DNA of 64,000 bases, taken from Polaribacter vadi. Lineage in GTDB: Bacteria > Bacteroidota > Bacteroidia > Flavobacteriales > Flavobacteriaceae. The notes below the pieces were generated by a model that saw only the letters and a program-made list of their open reading frames with translations, was not told the origin of the DNA and did not search any database. A program made the translations under genes and the position numbers. The first letter of the stretch is position 1. Each line of letters starts with the position of its first letter. The DNA lies in the NCBI RefSeq assembly GCF_018861005.1, contig NZ_JAHKQL010000022.1:156661-220660 (forward strand). Direction: 5' to 3'. Positions 35,782 through 46,500 of the stretch are shown here, piece after piece.

Positions 35782-38700
35782 ATGAAGAAATATTTAAGAC
35801 TTCTATATATTTCCAACTTCTTACTATTTAATATTTTTATAATATCAGGACAAAATTTCGAGAGGTTTTCCAATAAAGAAGGTTTTTACCAAAATACTAT
35901 AAATTCCATTGCTCAAGACAAATATGGATTTTTATGGTTTGGAACACCAAACGGATTGATTAAATACGATGGGTATGAATTTGCAACTTATTCTGCTCAA
36001 TCTAACACAGATGGAACTATTTCTAGTAATAATATAACCACCTTACACAAAGAATCTAATGGTGTATTATGGATTGGTACTAATGTAGGAGTAAATGTAT
36101 ATATTCCTTGGCTCGAAAGATTTTATACTGTTCCAATTCTTTCTAAAATAGAAGTTAGTCAAATAATTTCTGACCCAAATGGACAAGGAGTTTGGTTTTC
36201 AGGAGAAAACCATTTGTACCATTGTAAATTAAAAGATATAGAAAAAGGTGTTTTCAACGTTTCTGAAAATCTACTAATAGACGCTACTAATATCTTAACT
36301 ATAAAAGATTTTAGTTTTATTAATAAAAAAGAGCTAATCTTAGCTACCAATTCTGGGATAAAAAAAATAAAATTAGAACAAGACACTTCAACTTATACTT
36401 TTAAGGTAAAATCAATTTTAAATTTTGACAACTTTGACAATACCTTTATTCATGTCGTAAAAAAGCTAGGAAACATTTTTTGGATTGGAACCGATAAAGG
36501 CTTGTATAAAACCACTCTAATAGAAAATAAGTTATTAATAATTGATGTTATTGATTATATTGATGGAGCAAAAAAAACGAACCCTCCTTTGTCTATTAAT
36601 TCTGTATTTGAAGATAATAATGGTGATGTATGGATTGGAACAAAAAAGAATGGTTTATTAAAATATTCAGACAAAGAAAGCCAAATATTAAATTATAGAT
36701 ACAATCCAAAAAATGAATTTGGATTAACTAGTAATTATATCAATACTATTTTTCAAGATAATTATGGAGTTTTATGGATTGGTACAGCTCAAGGTGCTAT
36801 TAATAAATTAGATATTTCCCAAAAACAATTTATAAATTACTCTAAAAATCCCTATGATAAGTTTGCCTTAACAGATAACTTGATAACATCTATATTAGAA
36901 GATAACACAGGTAGACTTTGGCTATCTTTTTTTAATAATAAGGATTTATTAAGAAGCACAAAAAAAATTAACGAGAAACAAATTTATAATCTTAAGTTTG
37001 AAAGTGTTAAAAATAAAATTCCTTTTCCATTTAATAATACAATTAGATGTATTTATGAAGATGATAAAGGGTTTATTTGGTTTGGAGCCGATTTTAATTT
37101 GTTTGTTTATAATCCATCAAATGAAAGTTTTAAAAAGGTAGATTTAAAAAAGGATGATGAGATTCTGGAGAAGCAAGGCTATAGAGATATTCTTCAGTTA
37201 GATGAAAACAATATTGTATTTGTAGGACGTAAAATTTCTGTAATCGAAAATCCTTGGTCAAGGATTAAAAAACAACAATCTCCAGAATTAGAAGTTAAAT
37301 CATTTATAAATTTATATGGAAGAACATTTTGCCACACTATAATTAAGGATACTAAAAATAGAATTTGGATTGGTACAAATAAAGGGTTATTATATGGTTC
37401 TTTTATTGACGGTGAATTAGTTGTAAACGGAAAGCTATCTGATGAAAAAACAACTGAATTAAAGTTAAGTAATTCCAACGTGTTTTCGTTATATACAGAT
37501 AATAAAAACCATGTTTGGGCAGGTACATTTGGTGGTGGATTAAATAAAATTACGACTAATACCTCAGGAATTCCTGAGAAAATAGAATATTACAGAAAGA
37601 AAGATGTACTCCCAGATGATGCAATATATGGTATTTTAGAAGAGAATGATAAGTATTGTTGGTTGAGTACAGACATGGGGTTGGTAAAGTTTAATATGAA
37701 AACTAATACAACAAATGTTTTTGATGTTAGAGATGGTTTGGCACAAAACAATTTTAGGCAAGGCGCTTACTTTAAAGGTAATTCAGGTTATTATTACTAT
37801 GGAGGACTAAATGGATTAACCATTTTTAAGCCAGAAAATATAGAGCAAAATAATACACCTCCTAAAATAATAATCACGGCTTTATTTATTAATAATAAGG
37901 AAGTAAAAATAGGTGAAAAATTAAATAAGGAAACCATACTTAAAAAATCAATTTCTGAAACAGAAAGTATTTCTGTAAGTCAAAATGAACAAACCATTGC
38001 ATTTCAATTGGTTGTTGATCATACATCAACACCTTCAAAAAATAAATTAGCATATAAATTAGAAGGTTTTAATAATGATTGGATTGAGTCTGAAAGTGGT
38101 AAAACTACCATAAGTTATACAAATCTTTCTTCTGGAGATTACACATTACTAATAAAAGCTGCCAATGGAGATGGTATTTGGAACTCAGAAATAAAAAAAA
38201 TAAAACTTAAAATTTTACCACCTTGGTATCGAACTTTTTGGAGTTATTTATTGTTTACTATAGTTGTAGTATTAATAGTTGTAGGGATAATGATATATCT
38301 TATCAAACATGAAAAGTTAAAACAAAAACTGATTTATGAAAAATTAGATAAGGAGAGAATAGATACAATCAATCAAGGTAAATTTCGTTATTTCACAAAT
38401 ATTTCCCATGAATTTAGAACGCCTTTAACCCTTATAGCTAGTCCTTTAGAGCAGGTTATAAATATTAATAAAGATGAAGCTCAATCAAAATACTTAGCAA
38501 TTATTCAAAAAAACACAAAAAGGTTATTAAGTTTGGCAGATCAATTAATAACGTTTCGTCAAGCAGAACAAGGATTTATCAGTTTAAATCTAAATAAAAT
38601 TACACTTGGAAATTTTATTTATCCAGCAACAGAAGCCTTTGAGAATTATGCGATTGAAAAAAACATAAACTTCTTTTATAAAGTTAGTTCACCTAATGAA

Positions 38701-39936
38701 GAAATTATAATAGATGTTGGAAAAATAGAGCGTATACTCTTTAATCTTTTATCAAATTCTTTTAAAAATACACCTCCAAATGGTAATATTAGCATAGAAG
38801 CTGATATTATAACTACAGAAAACGGTAAACAGATAAAAATAGATGTTATAGACACAGGTAAAGGAATTCCTGCAAAAGATTTAGATAATATTTTTGAGCG
38901 TTTTTATCAATTAGGAAATAATAAAGAGAATAATAGTGGAGGGGGGATTGGTTTGGCCTTTTGTAAGTCTTTAGTAGAACTTTTTAAAGGTGAAATTAAG
39001 GTGAAAAGTCAACCAAATGTTGAAACAAAATTTTCAATTATAATCCCATCAACAACGAATAATGAACAAAATATTTCTGAAATAGATATAACTAATAAAT
39101 CTTATATTAAAGACTGGGTACCTTTACCAAGTGAGTATAAACAAGAAATTATAGAAAATGAAAAGGAAAGTGAAAAAAACAAGCATACTATTCTTATTGT
39201 AGAAGATGAAGAGGATCTTCAAATATTTTTAAGAAATTTCCTTTCTAATCGCTATAATATATTAATGGCAAAAAATGGACTTGAAGCATTAGAACACATT
39301 AAATTACAAGAACCAGACTTAGTTGTTAGTGATGTAATGATGCCAATAATGGATGGTTTTGCTTTATGCGAACAAATTAAAATAAATCCAGAAACCTGTC
39401 ATATTCCAGTATTACTTTTAACGGCACTTGGTGATGATGAAAATTTAATAAAAGGTTTAGAGTTTGGTGCAGAAGAATATATTAGCAAACCCTTTTCATT
39501 AAAACATTTAGCAATTCGAGCAGAGAGACTTATACAAAATAGTATAAAACTTAAAAAACATTTTTCTAAAAATAGTTCTATACCTAAAGGAGATATTGAA
39601 ATGTCTGCAAGAGATAAAGAATTTTTAAGTAATATAATTACCGCTATTGAAAAAAATATTTCTGATTCAAGTTTTGGGGTAGAAGAATTATCAAAAGAAA
39701 TAGGATTGAGTACGTCTTATTTTTATAAACGCTTAAAACTACTTACAGGTCAGGTACCAAATGTGTATTTAAGAAACTTTAGACTACAACGTGCTGCAGA
39801 TTTATTAAAAAGCAATAAAGGTTTTAATGTAACCGAAGTTATGTATCAAATAGGCATTGAATCACCTTCCCATTTTTCTACTTCATTTAAAAAATTACTC
39901 GGTGTTTCTCCTTCTGAATATTTGAAGAAGAAATAA
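35782..39936 (+). CDS. Hybrid two-component system sensor/regulator (HTCS)
   Basis: The 1384-residue protein fuses a complete signalling chain. In order: signal peptide (about 1-24), periplasmic two-bladed-repeat (reg_prop) sensor propellers with many GxLWIGT-type motifs (about 30-720), Y_Y_Y domain (about 745-812), membrane helix (about 818-842), histidine kinase with His876 in ISHEFRTPLT, ATPase with GGGIGLAF (about 1053-1060), receiver with Asp1184 in VVSDVMMP, and a C-terminal AraC-type HTH (about 1285-1384). HTCS proteins bind oligosaccharide breakdown products and switch on neighbouring polysaccharide genes. Here it would sense fucan oligosaccharides (inferred) and act on the genes that follow. 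Confidence 0.96.
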   Translation: MKKYLRLLYISNFLLFNIFIISGQNFERFSNKEGFYQNTINSIAQDKYGFLWFGTPNGLIKYDGYEFATYSAQSNTDGTISSNNITTLHKESNGVLWIGTNVGVNVYIPWLERFYTVPILSKIEVSQIISDPNGQGVWFSGENHLYHCKLKDIEKGVFNVSENLLIDATNILTIKDFSFINKKELILATNSGIKKIKLEQDTSTYTFKVKSILNFDNFDNTFIHVVKKLGNIFWIGTDKGLYKTTLIENKLLIIDVIDYIDGAKKTNPPLSINSVFEDNNGDVWIGTKKNGLLKYSDKESQILNYRYNPKNEFGLTSNYINTIFQDNYGVLWIGTAQGAINKLDISQKQFINYSKNPYDKFALTDNLITSILEDNTGRLWLSFFNNKDLLRSTKKINEKQIYNLKFESVKNKIPFPFNNTIRCIYEDDKGFIWFGADFNLFVYNPSNESFKKVDLKKDDEILEKQGYRDILQLDENNIVFVGRKISVIENPWSRIKKQQSPELEVKSFINLYGRTFCHTIIKDTKNRIWIGTNKGLLYGSFIDGELVVNGKLSDEKTTELKLSNSNVFSLYTDNKNHVWAGTFGGGLNKITTNTSGIPEKIEYYRKKDVLPDDAIYGILEENDKYCWLSTDMGLVKFNMKTNTTNVFDVRDGLAQNNFRQGAYFKGNSGYYYYGGLNGLTIFKPENIEQNNTPPKIIITALFINNKEVKIGEKLNKETILKKSISETESISVSQNEQTIAFQLVVDHTSTPSKNKLAYKLEGFNNDWIESESGKTTISYTNLSSGDYTLLIKAANGDGIWNSEIKKIKLKILPPWYRTFWSYLLFTIVVVLIVVGIMIYLIKHEKLKQKLIYEKLDKERIDTINQGKFRYFTNISHEFRTPLTLIASPLEQVININKDEAQSKYLAIIQKNTKRLLSLADQLITFRQAEQGFISLNLNKITLGNFIYPATEAFENYAIEKNINFFYKVSSPNEEIIIDVGKIERILFNLLSNSFKNTPPNGNISIEADIITTENGKQIKIDVIDTGKGIPAKDLDNIFERFYQLGNNKENNSGGGIGLAFCKSLVELFKGEIKVKSQPNVETKFSIIIPSTTNNEQNISEIDITNKSYIKDWVPLPSEYKQEIIENEKESEKNKHTILIVEDEEDLQIFLRNFLSNRYNILMAKNGLEALEHIKLQEPDLVVSDVMMPIMDGFALCEQIKINPETCHIPVLLLTALGDDENLIKGLEFGAEEYISKPFSLKHLAIRAERLIQNSIKLKKHFSKNSSIPKGDIEMSARDKEFLSNIITAIEKNISDSSFGVEELSKEIGLSTSYFYKRLKLLTGQVPNVYLRNFRLQRAADLLKSNKGFNVTEVMYQIGIESPSHFSTSFKKLLGVSPSEYLKKK

Positions 39937-39990
39937 ATATCACTTTCCTTAAAATTTATAATTAACTATATTTCAGGTGTTTATTTTTTA

Positions 39991-40028
39991 AAAATCGATT
40001 TGAGAAAGAAAAAAATCGATTTGAGAAA
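39991..40028. promoter_or_regulatory. Tandem 21-bp-spaced CGATTTG direct repeats, candidate HTCS operator
   Basis: aaaatcgatttgagaaa is repeated exactly at 39991-40007 and 40012-40028, starts 21 bases apart, which is two helical turns. It lies 170 bases upstream of the secreted protein gene and just after the HTCS stop. The same core reappears upstream of the TonB receptor (43305, 43463). Confidence 0.6.
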
Positions 40029-40088
40029 AGAGTCATAGGTGTAGCAATATTAATTTTACCCCAAATTAATTAAACACTATTTACATTT

Positions 40089-40169
40089 ATGAAAAAAACT
40101 ATTTTACCACTTTCCTATAGAAAAGAAAAACTTACGCTTTTAGATTTAAAACCGACTAACAAAAAATAA
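40089..40169 (+). CDS. Possible 26-residue peptide
   Basis: A short frame encodes MKKTILPLSYRKEKLTLLDL plus a basic KPTNKK end. Eight of the 26 residues are Lys or Arg and there is no typical signal core. It precedes the T9SS protein gene by 27 bases. It starts next to a 17-base sequence (aaacactatttacattt) repeated within the next gene. It may be a leader peptide, a translated upstream frame or a decayed N-terminus; I do not recognise it. Confidence 0.3.
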   Translation: MKKTILPLSYRKEKLTLLDLKPTNKK

Positions 40170-40196
40170 CCACTATTTTTTTAAAAAACATTAATT

Positions 40197-42758
40197 ATGA
40201 AAAAAACACTATTTACATTTCTATTTTTAGCAAGCTCAATAATAAGTTATGGGCAATTGTATGATGTACATGATTTAGACGATTGTAGATCATTATCTTA
40301 CCTTTCCAACGCAAATGGAGCGACTTATACAGCCTCAACAACAAACCCAGATGCAGGAGACACTGATAATCCAAACGTATCTTTAATAACTTCAAATGCT
40401 AGTAATAGCCAAGTAAGACTAAGTTTACCCTATACATTGGCTGATGGTTTTGAATTAGAATGGAGTATACGTATATATTCAGCATCTAATACCAACACTG
40501 GTTCTGTGTCTTTAAGGATATATAATTCAGGTACAGGTTTGGCAGGAAGTAACACTGTTATTCTTACACCATCTGGAACACGAACTGCAGGTTCTTGGAC
40601 AACTATTTCAGGTACTACAACCTTAACAACTACAAATAATGTTGCAACTTTTAATACTTTAAACATTTTACCATCTTTAGATGCATCAGCTTTTGAAGAC
40701 TTGTATATAGATGATATACAGTTTAATGTTAACCCAGCTACACCAATAACTGATGATACAGCAGATTTAGCTTTTGGTAATGCTTGGTTGTATGACAATA
40801 GACCATCCAATACAAAAACAACGGTTTCTGGTGATAATTTGGTGACTATTGAAGAAAATGTGGCAACACCCTCTACAGATGGTAATGCTTCTACTACAGT
40901 GTTAAAAGTTACAAGAGGTAGTAATAAGTTCGGATTCTTTAAATTTAATCATGAAACATTGTCTGCTAAGCCATCAGGAACTGTGAGTTTTAGAGTATAT
41001 CCAGAATGTATAAATACAGGTAGTGTAACACCATCAGTTCAATATCGTATAAGAAATAATGCTAATAATGAAGGTTATCAATCAGCAAATCAAACTTTAA
41101 CTGCAAATCAATGGAATGAAGTGACAATTAATTACTCTGCTATGACTGCATTTTCTGGTGGGTCTTCATCTTTAGATGAGTCGTTAATTTATTTTAATTT
41201 TAATGATGCTAGTGCAGATTTAGATGGTGCAGTTATGTATATAGATGCAGTACAATTCCCTGCTTTATCTGCTACTTGGGATGGAAGTGAAAGTACAGAT
41301 TGGGCTAATGGAGACAATTGGGATATAGGTTCAGTACCAAATTCTACTTATAATGTTTCAATACCTTCAGGACAAAATCCTGTTATTAGTGGTTCTACAG
41401 GAGTAAGTGTAAATAATTTAACAGTTGATGGTGCAGGCTCTTTAACTGTAAATTCGGGTGGATCATTAATTGTAAATGGAACTTCTACTGGTAATATTAC
41501 TTATAATAGAACAATAAGTACAACAAATTGGTATACAATTGCTTCTCCAGTTGTTGGGCAAGGTGAAGATGATTTTGCAACTGCTTCAGGTCTTGCAATA
41601 AGTGTAGATAATGCACCTAACCAAGGTTTGGCTTCTTATAATACAGTAGATAATACTTGGTCTTATTATGATGGTACTGCAAGTGCAAATACACTTACAA
41701 ATGGTAAAGGTTATTCAATAAAATTGGCTGCTTCAGGAAGTATATCTTATACTGGTTCAGTGCTTACAGATGATTTAACACCTATTACCCTTACAACAAC
41801 AGGAGATGGTTTCAATCTTGCAGGTAACCCATACACATCTTATGTGAACAGTGCAACAATGCTAACAACAAATACTGAATCATTAGATTCACAAACTATT
41901 TGGGTTTGGAATCAAGGATCAGGTGATTATGATCCTATTGTTACTGTTGATGATTTTCAAATTGCTCCAGGACAAGGATTTTTTGTAAAATCTGATGGAG
42001 CTGCAGGTACACTTGCTATTAACGAAGATTTCCAAAGTATTCAAGGGTCAGATACTTTTCAAAAAGGAGGAGATAAATCTGAAATTTATTTAAATCTTTC
42101 AGATGGTACTACTCAGAAATTAGCCAAAGTATATTATATAGATGGTGCATCAACTGGTTTTGATAACGGTTTCGATGGTCCAATGTTTAGTGGTGTAAGT
42201 AATACTTTTGCAATCTTTACCAAAGCATTAAATGGTGAAGGAAGAGATTTAGGTATTCAATCTTTACCAAATGATAATTATGAAGGAATGGTTATACCTG
42301 TTGGTGTAAATGCTTTGGCTGGAAAAGAAATTACTTTTTCTGCAACTGCTTTAAATTTACCTTCAGTAATAAAGGTTATCCTTGAAGATAGAGAAAAAAA
42401 TGTATTTACTGATTTAGGTGAAACAAGTTATAAAGTTACTTTAGAAGAAGAGGTTGATGGCATTGGTAGATTTTATTTACATACTTCTGCTAAATCTGTG
42501 TTGAGTGTAGATGATACTATTACTTTAGATGGTATTAGTATATTTAAAACAAATAGTTCAACATTAAGAGTTGCTGGTTTACAGCAAGGTAATGCTAGTG
42601 TTAAATTATATAATATTCTTGGTAAACAAGTTTTAAGTAGCTCTTTTGTTACAAGTGGTGTTAAAGATATTACTTTGTCAAAATTAGCAAAAGGGATGTA
42701 TATTGTTCAGCTTCAAACAGAAACGGGTACGTTGAATAAAAAAATTATTATGGAATAA
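40197..42758 (+). CDS. Large secreted T9SS protein of the fucan locus
   Basis: The 853 residues begin with a signal peptide (about 1-20, ending ISYGQ). The N-terminal region (about 20-350) has two jelly-roll-like segments rich in Thr, Ser and Asn that resemble carbohydrate-binding folds. A TWDGSESTDWANGDNWDIGS module follows (about 360-440), the same kind of segment as in the two large enzymes downstream. The rest leads to a C-terminal T9SS type A sorting domain (about 783-853, with LYNILGKQV and LAKGMYIVQL). No catalytic motif was recognised. Likely a surface glycan-binding protein standing in for SusD-type binding, which is an inference. Confidence 0.85.
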   Translation: MKKTLFTFLFLASSIISYGQLYDVHDLDDCRSLSYLSNANGATYTASTTNPDAGDTDNPNVSLITSNASNSQVRLSLPYTLADGFELEWSIRIYSASNTNTGSVSLRIYNSGTGLAGSNTVILTPSGTRTAGSWTTISGTTTLTTTNNVATFNTLNILPSLDASAFEDLYIDDIQFNVNPATPITDDTADLAFGNAWLYDNRPSNTKTTVSGDNLVTIEENVATPSTDGNASTTVLKVTRGSNKFGFFKFNHETLSAKPSGTVSFRVYPECINTGSVTPSVQYRIRNNANNEGYQSANQTLTANQWNEVTINYSAMTAFSGGSSSLDESLIYFNFNDASADLDGAVMYIDAVQFPALSATWDGSESTDWANGDNWDIGSVPNSTYNVSIPSGQNPVISGSTGVSVNNLTVDGAGSLTVNSGGSLIVNGTSTGNITYNRTISTTNWYTIASPVVGQGEDDFATASGLAISVDNAPNQGLASYNTVDNTWSYYDGTASANTLTNGKGYSIKLAASGSISYTGSVLTDDLTPITLTTTGDGFNLAGNPYTSYVNSATMLTTNTESLDSQTIWVWNQGSGDYDPIVTVDDFQIAPGQGFFVKSDGAAGTLAINEDFQSIQGSDTFQKGGDKSEIYLNLSDGTTQKLAKVYYIDGASTGFDNGFDGPMFSGVSNTFAIFTKALNGEGRDLGIQSLPNDNYEGMVIPVGVNALAGKEITFSATALNLPSVIKVILEDREKNVFTDLGETSYKVTLEEEVDGIGRFYLHTSAKSVLSVDDTITLDGISIFKTNSSTLRVAGLQQGNASVKLYNILGKQVLSSSFVTSGVKDITLSKLAKGMYIVQLQTETGTLNKKIIME

Positions 42759-42808
42759 TTTTTTAAATAATATATACTTAATAATTATAACTTATAAAAA
42801 ATAACATC

Positions 42809-42988
42809 ATGAATAAAAATATAGATAACAATAATAAAGAACAAGACATTACTCGTAAAGACGCAATTAAAAAAATAGGAAACTATAGTAAATATGCAGC
42901 TTTAACTGCTCTTGGTACATATATGATTTTAAACCCACAGAAAGCCCAAGCAGCATCAGCACCTGCTGATCCTGGGTCTGGGTTTTAA
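42809..42988 (+). CDS. Small exported peptide ending in PADPGSGF
   Basis: The 59-residue frame has an acidic, Asn-rich start, a TRKDAIKKIGNYSKY basic segment, a hydrophobic stretch (AALTALGTYMIL, about 30-41) and an AQA-type cleavage-like site (about 46-48), leaving a mature tail ASAPADPGSGF of 10-11 residues. That is the shape of an exported or processed micropeptide; I recall similar unannotated genes beside T9SS and PUL genes in Flavobacteriia. It sits between the T9SS protein and a terminator, so it is highly likely to be co-transcribed with the former. Confidence 0.7.
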   Translation: MNKNIDNNNKEQDITRKDAIKKIGNYSKYAALTALGTYMILNPQKAQAASAPADPGSGF

Positions 42989-43021
42989 TGTAGTTTTTCC
43001 AATAGTAAACTTAAAATAATG

Positions 43022-43054
43022 AAAGAGACTGTCTGAAAAGGCAGTCTCTTTTTT
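43022..43054 (+). terminator. Terminator after the small exported peptide
   Basis: The stem aaagagactg / cagtctcttt with loop tctgaaaagg is followed by six Ts. It separates the first PUL transcript (40197-42988) from the receptor transcript. The rest of 43055-43544 holds no gene but carries the operator-like motifs listed next. Confidence 0.88.
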
Positions 43055-43283
43055 GTACTTATTAAATTGTACTTATATGTATTTAAGTTACTATTTACTA
43101 TTGGTGCTTTGTAATTCTTAGTAAGAAATAGAATTTAATTATTTGTTTAGTTAAGTAAGGTGAGAATATAGAAACAGAACATGAAGTTTTCAATCGTAAT
43201 TTGATAACAATTTGCAAAAACAACAACAATTATTTTCGATGATAAGGTTAATTATGAAGTAATAATTTTGGTTATAAATACTT

Positions 43284-43469
43284 TGATTTTTAAAATAAAA
43301 ACCTCGATTTGTTAAACTTAATTGCTAAAATAAATAGCAATAATTTTTAATTAAGTTGTGATTTTTAATTAAAATAGGAATTAGAATGGAATTTTAAAAA
43401 ACTGTTAATCAGATAATTATATTGTGTATTTATGTAATGATTGAAATAAGAAAGAATAATACCGATTTG
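43284..43469. promoter_or_regulatory. CGATTTG motifs upstream of the TonB receptor, candidate HTCS operator
   Basis: CGATTTG occurs at 43305-43311, with a half-matching tGATTTt exactly 21 bases upstream at 43284-43290, and again at 43463-43469 in accgatttgagtaag, close to atcgatttgagaaag of the tandem repeat at 39991. The last lies 76 bases before the receptor start. Shared motif and spacing suggest co-regulation. Confidence 0.5.
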
Positions 43470-43544
43470 AGTAAGCTAACTTTTTAGTTTTTGTATTTTT
43501 TTGTTATCAAATATTTAATCAATTAAAAACTAAATTTAACGATT

Positions 43545-46500
43545 ATGAAAAAAATCAGACTAAACAAAATCTTGTTTATGTTATGTATGTTACAAGGGCT
43601 TTTTGCTTTTTCTCAAAAAAAACAAATTTCCGGTAAAGTATTAGACGAAACAAGTCAACCTATTATTGGTGTTTCAGTTTTTGCAGTAGGAACTTCTACA
43701 GGAACAACTACAGACATTGATGGGAACTATAAAATTAGTGTTCCAGGTAGTGCAACTACACTTAGATTTTCTTATTTAGGATATCAAACCTTAGATAAAG
43801 CTATTGGTGAACAGTCTACAATTAATATTATATTAAAAGAAAGTTCTGCGCAATTAGATGAAATCATTATTACTGGTTTTAGAGGTGCTGAGCAAAGAGC
43901 AATTGCAGTAAAAAGAAAAGCTGCAAGTATTGTAGAAGCTATTACTCCAGAAGATATTGGAAATTATTCTGATGAAAACATTGCAGATGCTTTACAACGT
44001 GTACCTGGTCTTCAGGTAGAACGTGATGATTCTGGTAATGGTGGAGGAGACCGAGTTTCTGTAAGAGGTGTTGGTCCTCAATTTGTAAAAATCACCGTTA
44101 ATGGTAGAACACCACTTTCTGCAGGTAATGAAGGTATAGATGGGTTAAGACAATTTAATTTAGATGTTCTACCAACAGAAGTTGTGGGAGGTGCAATGGT
44201 GTATAAATCATCAGAAGCTCATCTTGTTGAGCCAGGTTTAGGTGGTGCTGTAGATTTTCAAACGATAAAGCCACTTTCTTTACGCTATGGAGATAAAAAT
44301 CATTATTTAGCAATTAATGCACGTGGAGATGTAAATGATTACGGAGACAACAGTGCGTTTAGACCTCGTGTAAGTGCTATTTTTGGTATAAAATCAAAAA
44401 ATGAAAAAGTTGGTTTCATGTTATCTTCAATAACTAGTAATTCAAAAAGAGCATTTGATTCTTATAATATGGGGTATCTTTCAAGAAATATAAATGAAGA
44501 TACAGATGGAGATGGTACAGCAGATATATCTCATACAGGTGTTTTGTCTCCTGGATTAACTAGATATAATCCAGTTCGTAATACAGTAGACAGAAGTGGT
44601 ATTTCAGCAGCATTTCAATGGAAAATTAATGAAAAATTAGAGTTAAATGCAGATGTTTTATACACTTCGTTTGATAACCGTTCTACACGTAATCAATTTA
44701 GATTATTTCCTCAATTAGAAACAAATAATGTAACATTTCCTTCAGCAGATTTAAATATCGATGAAAACAATGTATTAAGAGGTTTTAATACTCAAAATTC
44801 TAGTAATCCAGTTGCTAGAACCGCAAATGTGCCTACACAATATGATAATTTCCAGACAAGTTTTATGACTGGATTAAATTTAAAATGGGAAAAAGATAAT
44901 TGGAAAATTACAGGAGATTTATCACTTTCTAATATAGATTTTGATCAAAGACTTACTTTAACCCAATCTTGGTTTAATGTGCCGTCATTAAGCTATGATG
45001 GTACAGGTGATTTGGCTGTTTTTAATTTTGATCAAGCAGCATCTACAGATATTGCAAATGCAAACCCAAGAGACTATGCTTTTTTAAGAGATATTATGCT
45101 AAAAGGAAATAATCATGCTGTACGAATTGATTTTGAAAATACAATTAATGATAAATTAAAACTACGATTTGGTGGGCGTTATAGTGCAACAAATTTAGAT
45201 AGTAGACAAGCGCAATTAGCAGGTGCAGGTCAATCTTGGGAAGCAAACTACCTAGATCCTGAATATTATTACAATACTTATGTTACAGGAGTATCTAGTT
45301 CAGATTTTGCTGCGGGTAGAAATATTGGTAACAACAGTTTTTTAATGATCAATCAAGAGTTATTAAGAGCAAACAACCCAGATGTATTTAATAGAACTGC
45401 AGGTTCTTCATTTGAAGGAGATTTATTTAGTGTTACAAATGGAGATCTTCCATTACTTACTCAAAACTCTTGGGATTTAGATGAAAAAACAACTTCTGTT
45501 TATGGGCAGTTAGATTTTAAATCTAAATTTGCTGGTGTTCCAGTTTCTGGTAATGTTGGGGTAAGAGCTGTAAATTGGCAAGTAGAAGGGCGTGCATTTT
45601 CTACAATTACACTAACTGACCCATCTGATACTATAGGTCCAGAAAATTTTGCAGGAGTACCAACAACTTCATCTTCATCTAGATGGGATGTTTTACCTTC
45701 TTTAAATTTAAACTTTGCATTGAAAGATAATTTTAATTTACGTTTCTCGGCTGTAAACACAGTTTCTAGACCAGATTACTTAGATTTAAGACCAACAAAT
45801 ACACTTAGTTATATTAATCCAGACTCTCCAGATGCAGGTTCTCAAAACGGAACAGCGACATTGTCTAACACTAACTTAAAACCATTTAGTAGCTGGCAAT
45901 TTGATGCTACAGGTGAGTGGTATAATAAAGCTGGTGGAGCTTTTGTATTAAGTGGTTTTTATAAATTGATAAACGATTTTATAATAGATGAAACAACGTT
46001 TGGTTCTCAATTATCTGACTTTGGTGATGTTAATTTTGATGCTAGCCCATCAGGACTTGATGGTCAGTTATTTGATGCAACAACTCCAGTGAATTTTACA
46101 GGAGTACAATTATATGGGTTTGAGGCAGGTTTTAGACAGCCATTTAGCTTTATTGGAGATGCATTTAGAAACTTTGGAGTACAAGCAAATTATACTTATG
46201 TAGATAGTAAATTTGATGAAGAAATAAACGATATTGATAATAGTTTCCCTGGTTCATCTAAACATAACTTAAACTCTGTTTTATATTATGATGGTAGCGT
46301 TTTTGGTGTTCGTGTAGCATATAATACCAGGAGTAGTTTTCTTAGAAACATAGGTGGTGGAAGTGATATTCGTTCAAATGTAACATACACAGATGGTTTT
46401 GATAGATTAGATATTCGTGCCAACTATGAGGTAACCAAAAAGTTACAATTATCAGCAAGTGTTCAAAATCTTACTGCGAGTGATAGAAGAGATTATATAA

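Noticed and set aside
35598..35831. TTG-started frame of 77 codons before the HTCS gene
   Set aside because: It overlaps the HTCS signal peptide in another frame, lacks an ATG and has an unusual composition. HTCS starts better at 35782.
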